Positions 55,314 to 64,000 of a DNA stretch of 64,000 bases are shown here, piece by piece. Position 1 is the stretch's first letter; every line of letters starts with the position of its first letter. The stretch covers positions 4,464,001 through 4,528,000 of the forward strand of contig CM048850.1 in assembly GCA_026545225.1 (NCBI GenBank), written 5' to 3'. The DNA is from Cornus controversa. Its lineage: Eukaryota; Streptophyta; Magnoliopsida; Cornales; Cornaceae. A program made the position numbers and the translations under genes. Below the pieces are notes generated by a model. It was not told the origin of the DNA, made no database searches, and saw only the letters and a program-made list of their open reading frames with translations.

Positions 55314-56825
55314 TGATTCGTGTGTGAGTGTGACTCAAAAAGTATATCAATTAAAAATTTCCACACTTTGCAATAGAACGAATTCCTTGCAGAATAGGAC
55401 TATCGAAAGGGGTATCGTACCTCAGGGATTATGGTCTGATGAGTTGGAATACTGAATTAATTCTAATTAAATTTAAGAGAAAAGAATTCTGATTTTTAAA
55501 CTAATTAAAAAGTAAAATAAAATCAATCAAAGTAATTAGAAAGTGAAGATAATATGAGAGAAATCTAGGGTATTTGACTTCACCACTAACTCCACAATCA
55601 ATGGTCAATTGAATCAGCTATGGGGAATTACATCATGCATAAGTGGTGTCGGTGGCTACAAGCTCACCTTCATCCATCAAGAAGATAACATATGATTAAG
55701 GCTAAGTCATGGACTATCTTCGATTGGCATGGGCCATCTACCTAACTACTCTAATCTAGGGTGTAGTATGGTTCATCTTCTCTAGGCATAATCCATCAAA
55801 GCTTTTAATGATATATTCAGTGATTACCATTGTGTAATAATCGCTCTCATGATCACAGAAAATAAGAGAGATTGAGTTCAATAACAACAACTAAATATCT
55901 AAGACAAGATAAGAAATCATTAAAACTGAATTTACAAGACTTTTATTGCTCAATTCTATAATAAGAATCCTCTAAATTACACAATCTATGCATGTATATA
56001 AAGGTCCCCAATAATTAAAACAATCAAACCATTGATGCTTTGTTAGGGCTACATCAAAACCCTAGTGGATGAACTAGCCGCTCATGGTAGAAGCAGAAGC
56101 TTCAACTGTTGAGGAAGAAGGTATCATCTTCATGAATTACGCATATGACTTCGTTCTCCAATGGCTCTGCAAGTATGTCTTCTGTTCTGTCCTCAGCCCT
56201 CTCAGACTCTCCAATCTCTGTATTCTTCCCCCCCCCTTTAACTCAGCCTCCAATTCTTCACTTTATACCCTAAGAGAATACACCAAAATCCTAATCCAAT
56301 TAGGAATTAATTAGGTTTTCCCGCAGCACTAATCAGGTGGGTTTTTCCTACTGACATTCGGCCCAATTTTTGACCCACTAGAAGTCCAATTCACGAACTT
56401 TTTGTGAAATACAAAAGTGTGCAAAATTAAATTTTGTTCAATTCGATGTAAAAATGAAGTCAATTTGAGGCTCGAAAATAAGACTTTTGGTCCATTTTTC
56501 AAAATGGGATTAAGACTGTATTATGCGCAGATTTGGGCTTCAGGCCCGAAACTTTCTTAAGCAGCTGTAATTCTCTTGGACCTCTTCCTTGGGCTGATTT
56601 GAGTTGACATAAATATTTAAATGAATCTCCTTGATGTAGGTTTCATCTAACCATTTTGGATGTCTTCTTTAAAAGCCCAAAATCATGGTTTTAACTGAAA
56701 TAATCATTAAGGCCCTGCAAATACAGAAAACACTAAAACAAGGTAAAATAACAAAATAATATATCACTAAGAAGATAAAATACATAAGTTAAGAGGTTAG
56801 AATGCGTAACATTCAACGCCTATCA
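55314..56825 (-). repeat. S-array LTR 2 (shared by units 1 and 2)
   Basis: 1512 bp, TGATAGG...GAATCA in the minus direction. It serves as 5' LTR for unit 1 and 3' LTR for unit 2. I found no difference from LTR 3. Confidence 0.95.
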
Positions 56826-59800
56826 CACCCCCAAACTTACATATTGCTAGTCCCTTAGCAATAGAATAAAATAAAACTAAAATAAAGAAACTACTAAACA
56901 CTACCTAAACTACCCAGCTCCACTTTCGTGGGAGAAACGATTGCATTTAGCATATGCAACAAGTCTTTAAACTCCTAGGTTCCCCCTAATGGACGAGTAT
57001 AGTCTTGTGAGGGTTTCCAGAAATGTTACCCACAAACATTCAAAACTCTGTTTCAACATTAATTCAAGAAGAAGATTACAATACATAGTTACAAACTTGC
57101 ATTCAAGAATAATTTCAAACTTTCAAATTCCACAATTCAAAGCAATGGTCCCCACACATAATTCACATCAACGTATCTCAAAATAATCAAGTCTAGCTCT
57201 CTCGTGTAAAGTGAACTAGCAGTCCTCTCATGTAGCATAACCCAGCTCTAAATATATTAAGGCACATACCCCTTCAACTCACTAGCTCCCCTCATTGAAA
57301 TCATACTTCCAAACATGAATACATGACTTCTTTTTTCTATTTTTTTTCTTTTTCATTGCTTTATTAGTTGTGCAATGTCTTGATCTATTAAGCTTTCTGA
57401 AATATCCATATAGCAACCTTTCAATCAGTGACTCCCAAACTAGATGGCTTTAGGGCACTAGGCTTAAAGATACCCCGAAGAACCTAATTACTCGAATCAA
57501 TCAGGCTACAAATCAAGACAACCAACGCTCATCTTTTCTCACCCTTTCACTTTTGACGCGAACACTCCGTGCTTCCTGAGGCATAAAGGCCCAGTTACTC
57601 ATAAAAAAGATCAAATTGATTTGTTTATTCATCACTTTTTTCCTTCTTTTTTTTTCTTTTTTTTCATTTAAGTCAAGTAAAACATATCATCGGTACTCAT
57701 TCTCAAGAGATACTAATTAATATCAAGCATATGTAACTCAATAACTCAAAGCATAAGTAAATACCCCATAAAATTATGCTAGTGTTTTCATGCATGTAAG
57801 GAAACTAAAATCAATCACTCCAAAACATGTTATTGCAAACCATGATTAAAACCACTTAATTTAAACCATAGTTTCCAAGAATTTAAAACATACTCAAAAA
57901 TTACAAGTTATGCACCTACATAAGGTATTAATCCCTTGAATAATGTTAAAACATTCTATCTAAAAACAAAACAAAATAAAATAAAATAAATAAACTAAGA
58001 AAATAAAATAAACAAAAACCCTAAAATAAGAAGAATTTCACAAAAATTTCCCCCAAAATGAAATAAAGCACATAAATAGGCATCGCCTCACCCCCAAACT
58101 TAAATTGTACATTGTCCCCAATATACACCAATCAAAACATAGAGAAGGGTAAAAACGATGTTACCAGGACCATGGAGTAGTGGAAAGAAAATATAGCAAA
58201 CCAATATAATGAAGGTAATGCAAGCACACCCCCAAACTTGGATGTTACAACCTGTCAAAACAAACCACTATACCCCAAAGTACAAGTGAAATAGTATGGG
58301 TAAAAATAAATATGAAAGAGAAAAATCCTAAATAAAAGAAAATTTCTTTTTTTTTATTGTTATATTTTTTTTTTAAATAAAAATCTAACTACAGAAAGAA
58401 AAATAAAAATAAAATACAAAAGATAGTTACCTTCCTGTCAAGGATGTGGTGGTGACTGAGCATCTGGATCCAAGTTCGCTTAGTGCATCAGTGCACGCAG
58501 CATCCTCCTCATCTCCTGTTGATCCTGGCGAGTTTCACGAAAGTGATCCGCCATCTCAGTCCTCATAGCTCCAAACTGTGTGGAAACCTCTGTCTGTAGA
58601 GTGCCAAACTGGGCAGTCAACCCAGCAATCTGCCCTTCTGCGTCCATCTCCTCTGGATCTTCCACCGGTGGTGGTATATCTACAGGTTCCCCTCCCTGGG
58701 CCAATCGAGACACTTCACTAAGCGCAGCTATGACTCTCTGGTGCATATGAGATTGGCTCAAATTCCAGTCATGCGAGCCATAATGAATATCATGTGAAAA
58801 GGCGAGCTCGTCTTCATGGACTGCATACCCTTGTGCAATAAGCAACTGATGAATGATAGTGGGGAATGGAAACTCCCAGTCACTTGCACTGTCCGGTGCT
58901 TTGGCCACAACTTTGGAATAGAACTTTTCCATCTGGCCCCAGACAATCTGTGGGAATGACAGCCAATGTCCAAAATGTATGGCATATAAGGATCTAAGGA
59001 ACTCTTGACGTCTCTCAGTTTTATGTCCAATAAGACATATATTCTTGAGTAAAACAGCATCAAGGAACCATAAGTGATTTGGCATAGAAGACTTCAAAGC
59101 TGCATTCCTTTTCGGTCCAGAAAATTGATTAGCACACAAACGTGCAACCAAATTACCCACTGACAAGTCATCGGGTAGAGGAGTATAGATATGAGTCAAA
59201 TCGTCTGGGCACTCATGAGGATAACCCATAGTAATAGCAATGGATGACATATCCACCTGAACTACTGTTCCATCTACTGAAGAAATAAGCACATCCCGCT
59301 CATTAGGTTTTGGTATTAAGTTCTGATAAAATACCTTGACAAGGCTCGGGTAGATAGTAGAAGAGAGTGGAACAAAAATCGATGCCGACAGATGACGACA
59401 AATGTCAGAAATCCCCCATCGTGTCTCGGGAAACATACCATAGAGTTCGGCGATGTCAAACGTTGTTTCAAAATTCAAGGCCCTTGGATGCCATCGCTCA
59501 TCAATACCATCTCGGCGAGATCTTGAAGAATCGGGTGTTGGATTATGCCTTGCTCGGCGAGGATTGCGTGAGCTTGAAGCACCTTGGTGACTTGCTCTCT
59601 TCGGTGCCATAGAAATAGAAAAAAATTGGTTGAGGAATTAAACCAAACACTTGGCGTGCACAATTGAATTGTATCCTTCAACCTCCTCTTTTTGTCACTT
59701 TTTTCACTCAAATTGAATAATTAAATTCACCAATGAAATCCCCCAAACTTGGTCTTCAAAAGCCCTCAAAAAGATTTGCACAATTTTGCCAAAGAAAAAC

Positions 59801-60324
59801 TTCACTTACTTTGATGTAGAACTTGAAAAAGTGAGAGTTTCCTTGAGAACTAGTGAGGATCAATCTGGTTTTGATGTTGATGTTGATGATGATCAATGTT
59901 AAATACTTGTTTAAGAATCACCAATTAAAGAAAATAAATTCCCGATTCAAGTAGGACTTAAATTGGGGCTCAAAGAGGTCAAGGAAGTAAGTAGTAGCAT
60001 CAAAATAGGAGAAAGAGGCTTTAAATACCAAAAAATTTAGGGCAGCCCATATTTTTGCCCTGAGCGATCGATCCCCCTAGCCATGGGCGATCGATCGCCC
60101 ACCTGCTGGTGGGTGTCCTTTTGAAACATCATGGGGCGATCGATCCCTTTCCAATGGGGCGATCGATCCCCCTTCTGGTAGCCTATTGGACCCTCCATCG
60201 CCCAAGGTCGACCGAGACATGTATTTTTGGAGTCTCCATCGCCCAAGGTAGATCGAGAGCACGTTTTTTCACCCATCTTGAGTCCAAATACCTCGGTGCA
60301 CCTCTTGGCAACAGCGCCAAAAAT
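56826..60324 (-). mobile_element. S-array internal region 2
   Basis: Same content and order as internal region 1, displaced by exactly 5011 bp, with no difference noticed by eye over about 3.5 kb. It includes the conserved 3' block at 57363-57593 and the palindrome cluster at about 60061-60173. Confidence 0.95.
58480..59610 (-). CDS. env-position ORF of S unit 2 (376 aa, whole)
   Basis: The translation is identical to the ORF of unit 1 at 53469-54599, with the same MAPKRASHQG start and the same coiled-coil-like end. Complete identity means the duplication is extremely recent or the sequence was duplicated in assembly. Confidence 0.85.
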   Translation of the reverse strand: MAPKRASHQGASSSRNPRRARHNPTPDSSRSRRDGIDERWHPRALNFETTFDIAELYGMFPETRWGISDICRHLSASIFVPLSSTIYPSLVKVFYQNLIPKPNERDVLISSVDGTVVQVDMSSIAITMGYPHECPDDLTHIYTPLPDDLSVGNLVARLCANQFSGPKRNAALKSSMPNHLWFLDAVLLKNICLIGHKTERRQEFLRSLYAIHFGHWLSFPQIVWGQMEKFYSKVVAKAPDSASDWEFPFPTIIHQLLIAQGYAVHEDELAFSHDIHYGSHDWNLSQSHMHQRVIAALSEVSRLAQGGEPVDIPPPVEDPEEMDAEGQIAGLTAQFGTLQTEVSTQFGAMRTEMADHFRETRQDQQEMRRMLRALMH

Positions 60325-61836
60325 TGATTCGTGTGTGAGTGTGACTCAAAAAGTATATCAATTAAAAATTTCCACACTTTGCAATAGAACGAATTCCTTG
60401 CAGAATAGGACTATCGAAAGGGGTATCGTACCTCAGGGATTATGGTCTGATGAGTTGGAATACTGAATTAATTCTAATTAAATTTAAGAGAAAAGAATTC
60501 TGATTTTTAAACTAATTAAAAAGTAAAATAAAATCAATCAAAGTAATTAGAAAGTGAAGATAATATGAGAGAAATCTAGGGTATTTGACTTCACCACTAA
60601 CTCCACAATCAATGGTCAATTGAATCAGCTATGGGGAATTACATCATGCATAAGTGGTGTCGGTGGCTACAAGCTCACCTTCATCCATCAAGAAGATAAC
60701 ATATGATTAAGGCTAAGTCATGGACTATCTTCGATTGGCATGGGCCATCTACCTAACTACTCTAATCTAGGGTGTAGTATGGTTCATCTTCTCTAGGCAT
60801 AATCCATCAAAGCTTTTAATGATATATTCAGTGATTACCATTGTGTAATAATCGCTCTCATGATCACAGAAAATAAGAGAGATTGAGTTCAATAACAACA
60901 ACTAAATATCTAAGACAAGATAAGAAATCATTAAAACTGAATTTACAAGACTTTTATTGCTCAATTCTATAATAAGAATCCTCTAAATTACACAATCTAT
61001 GCATGTATATAAAGGTCCCCAATAATTAAAACAATCAAACCATTGATGCTTTGTTAGGGCTACATCAAAACCCTAGTGGATGAACTAGCCGCTCATGGTA
61101 GAAGCAGAAGCTTCAACTGTTGAGGAAGAAGGTATCATCTTCATGAATTACGCATATGACTTCGTTCTCCAATGGCTCTGCAAGTATGTCTTCTGTTCTG
61201 TCCTCAGCCCTCTCAGACTCTCCAATCTCTGTATTCTTCCCCCCCCCTTTAACTCAGCCTCCAATTCTTCACTTTATACCCTAAGAGAATACACCAAAAT
61301 CCTAATCCAATTAGGAATTAATTAGGTTTTCCCGCAGCACTAATCAGGTGGGTTTTTCCTACTGACATTCGGCCCAATTTTTGACCCACTAGAAGTCCAA
61401 TTCACGAACTTTTTGTGAAATACAAAAGTGTGCAAAATTAAATTTTGTTCAATTCGATGTAAAAATGAAGTCAATTTGAGGCTCGAAAATAAGACTTTTG
61501 GTCCATTTTTCAAAATGGGATTAAGACTGTATTATGCGCAGATTTGGGCTTCAGGCCCGAAACTTTCTTAAGCAGCTGTAATTCTCTTGGACCTCTTCCT
61601 TGGGCTGATTTGAGTTGACATAAATATTTAAATGAATCTCCTTGATGTAGGTTTCATCTAACCATTTTGGATGTCTTCTTTAAAAGCCCAAAATCATGGT
61701 TTTAACTGAAATAATCATTAAGGCCCTGCAAATACAGAAAACACTAAAACAAGGTAAAATAACAAAATAATATATCACTAAGAAGATAAAATACATAAGT
61801 TAAGAGGTTAGAATGCGTAACATTCAACGCCTATCA
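60325..61836 (-). repeat. S-array LTR 3
   Basis: Identical by eye to LTR 2, including the nine-base C run and the AATAGGACTATCG variant that distinguishes LTR 2 from LTR 1. Confidence 0.95.
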
Positions 61837-64000
61837 CACCCCCAAACTTACATATTGCTAGTCCCTTAGCAATAGAATAAAATAAAACTAAAATAAAGAA
61901 ACTACTAAACACTACCTAAACTACCCAGCTCCACTTTCGTGGGAGAAACGATTGCATTTAGCATATGCAACAAGTCTTTAAACTCCTAGGTTCCCCCTAA
62001 TGGACGAGTATAGTCTTGTGAGGGTTTCCAGAAATGTTACCCACAAACATTCAAAACTCTGTTTCAACATTAATTCAAGAAGAAGATTACAATACATAGT
62101 TACAAACTTGCATTCAAGAATAATTTCAAACTTTCAAATTCCACAATTCAAAGCAATGGTCCCCACACATAATTCACATCAACGTATCTCAAAATAATCA
62201 AGTCTAGCTCTCTCGTGTAAAGTGAACTAGCAGTCCTCTCATGTAGCATAACCCAGCTCTAAATATATTAAGGCACATACCCCTTCAACTCACTAGCTCC
62301 CCTCATTGAAATCATACTTCCAAACATGAATACATGACTTCTTTTTTCTATTTTTTTTCTTTTTCATTGCTTTATTAGTTGTGCAATGTCTTGATCTATT
62401 AAGCTTTCTGAAATATCCATATAGCAACCTTTCAATCAGTGACTCCCAAACTAGATGGCTTTAGGGCACTAGGCTTAAAGATACCCCGAAGAACCTAATT
62501 ACTCGAATCAATCAGGCTACAAATCAAGACAACCAACGCTCATCTTTTCTCACCCTTTCACTTTTGACGCGAACACTCCGTGCTTCCTGAGGCATAAAGG
62601 CCCAGTTACTCATAAAAAAGATCAAATTGATTTGTTTATTCATCACTTTTTTCCTTCTTTTTTTTTCTTTTTTTTCATTTAAGTCAAGTAAAACATATCA
62701 TCGGTACTCATTCTCAAGAGATACTAATTAATATCAAGCATATGTAACTCAATAACTCAAAGCATAAGTAAATACCCCATAAAATTATGCTAGTGTTTTC
62801 ATGCATGTAAGGAAACTAAAATCAATCACTCCAAAACATGTTATTGCAAACCATGATTAAAACCACTTAATTTAAACCATAGTTTCCAAGAATTTAAAAC
62901 ATACTCAAAAATTACAAGTTATGCACCTACATAAGGTATTAATCCCTTGAATAATGTTAAAACATTCTATCTAAAAACAAAACAAAATAAAATAAAATAA
63001 ATAAACTAAGAAAATAAAATAAACAAAAACCCTAAAATAAGAAGAATTTCACAAAAATTTCCCCCAAAATGAAATAAAGCACATAAATAGGCATCGCCTC
63101 ACCCCCAAACTTAAATTGTACATTGTCCCCAATATACACCAATCAAAACATAGAGAAGGGTAAAAACGATGTTACCAGGACCATGGAGTAGTGGAAAGAA
63201 AATATAGCAAACCAATATAATGAAGGTAATGCAAGCACACCCCCAAACTTGGATGTTACAACCTGTCAAAACAAACCACTATACCCCAAAGTACAAGTGA
63301 AATAGTATGGGTAAAAATAAATATGAAAGAGAAAAATCCTAAATAAAAGAAAATTTCTTTTTTTTTATTGTTATATTTTTTTTTTAAATAAAAATCTAAC
63401 TACAGAAAGAAAAATAAAAATAAAATACAAAAGATAGTTACCTTCCTGTCAAGGATGTGGTGGTGACTGAGCATCTGGATCCAAGTTCGCTTAGTGCATC
63501 AGTGCACGCAGCATCCTCCTCATCTCCTGTTGATCCTGGCGAGTTTCACGAAAGTGATCCGCCATCTCAGTCCTCATAGCTCCAAACTGTGTGGAAACCT
63601 CTGTCTGTAGAGTGCCAAACTGGGCAGTCAACCCAGCAATCTGCCCTTCTGCGTCCATCTCCTCTGGATCTTCCACCGGTGGTGGTATATCTACAGGTTC
63701 CCCTCCCTGGGCCAATCGAGACACTTCACTAAGCGCAGCTATGACTCTCTGGTGCATATGAGATTGGCTCAAATTCCAGTCATGCGAGCCATAATGAATA
63801 TCATGTGAAAAGGCGAGCTCGTCTTCATGGACTGCATACCCTTGTGCAATAAGCAACTGATGAATGATAGTGGGGAATGGAAACTCCCAGTCACTTGCAC
63901 TGTCCGGTGCTTTGGCCACAACTTTGGAATAGAACTTTTCCATCTGGCCCCAGACAATCTGTGGGAATGACAGCCAATGTCCAAAATGTATGGCATATAA
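61837..64000 (-). mobile_element. S-array internal region 3 (cut by window end)
   Basis: Continues the array with the polypurine tract, the conserved 3' block at 62374-62604 and the ORF from 63491. The array therefore has at least three units, and its right end is not seen. Confidence 0.95.
63491..64000 (-). CDS. env-position ORF of S unit 3 (partial, cut by window end)
   Basis: The C-terminal ~170 residues, identical in translation to units 1 and 2. The frame is open to the window edge, and the real start at MAPKR would be about 620 bp further right. Confidence 0.85.
   Translation of the reverse strand, partial: LYAIHFGHWLSFPQIVWGQMEKFYSKVVAKAPDSASDWEFPFPTIIHQLLIAQGYAVHEDELAFSHDIHYGSHDWNLSQSHMHQRVIAALSEVSRLAQGGEPVDIPPPVEDPEEMDAEGQIAGLTAQFGTLQTEVSTQFGAMRTEMADHFRETRQDQQEMRRMLRALMH

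Noticed and set aside
55026-55455. Small ORFs repeating GDRSPHWKGIDRP-like peptides
   Set aside because: They are translations of the GCGATCGATCGC palindrome cluster in various frames. The DNA repeat explains the peptide repeat.
1-64000. Host protein-coding, rRNA or tRNA genes
   Set aside because: Every coding stretch with recognisable motifs belongs to gag, pol or an env-position ORF, and no rRNA-like or complete tRNA cloverleaf sequence was noticed on either strand.

Overview
The window is plant repeat DNA with no recognisable host gene. Its AT-rich background and dense nesting of Ty3/gypsy LTR retrotransposons point to gene-poor, probably pericentromeric, heterochromatin of a flowering plant; I cannot name the species. 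Two lineages dominate. One is Tekay-like chromoviruses, with LTRs up to 2.9 kb, an initiator-Met-tRNA primer site (TGGTATCAGAGC) and two CCHC knuckles in gag. The other is Athila-like elements, with LTRs of about 1.4-1.5 kb bounded by TGAT...ATCA, the primer site TGGCGCCGTTGCCGGGGA, the polypurine tract AAGTTTGGGGGTG and an extra ORF in the env position. Almost all copies are fossils.

Layout from left to right. 1-7230: element A (minus), a gag-only Tekay-like element. It has a long 3' LTR, a 14-mer minisatellite in its noncoding part, and a 391-bp palindrome where its 5' LTR should be. 7231-14246: fragments of Tekay-like element X (minus: gag, protease, RT), which hosts element Y (plus, 8477-13353, target duplication TAGCC). 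14247-19962: Athila-like Z (plus), followed by a second copy of the X-gag/Z-LTR junction (19963-21240). That second LTR was hit by Athila-like T (minus, 21241-31016, target duplication CACCA). 31198-39907: a different Athila-like element, U (plus), with pol, env-position ORF and 3' LTR; it ends in the gag of Tekay-like V (minus). V and W (plus) have LTRs facing in opposite directions around a fragment of a U-type LTR. W (42932-49664) carries gag-pol and a solo Athila-like LTR in its protease. A hAT-like MITE (49665-50301) interrupts the W integrase. 50302-64000: a tandem LTR-internal-LTR-internal-LTR-internal array of a very young Athila derivative, S, with a 5011-bp period. S carries only the env-position ORF.

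Three patterns are not explained by ordinary annotation. First, each LTR family carries a cluster of short self-complementary motifs. In related Tekay-like LTRs the cluster occupies the same slot, but the motif differs (TTTCGATCAATCGAAA, ATAAGTCGACTTAT, TTACGATGCATCGTAA). In the Athila-like elements comparable clusters (GGGCGATCGATCGCCC; TTCGATGCATCGAA inside a 70-bp hairpin) lie just upstream of the env-position ORF. Second, a noncoding 3' block is shared by the two otherwise divergent Athila families. Third, the youngest, tandemly amplified element S keeps only LTRs, primer site, palindrome cluster, env-position ORF, the 3' block and the polypurine tract.

Domain calls are by eye from translated motifs. 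Mismatch counts are hand counts, and ages are order-of-magnitude only.
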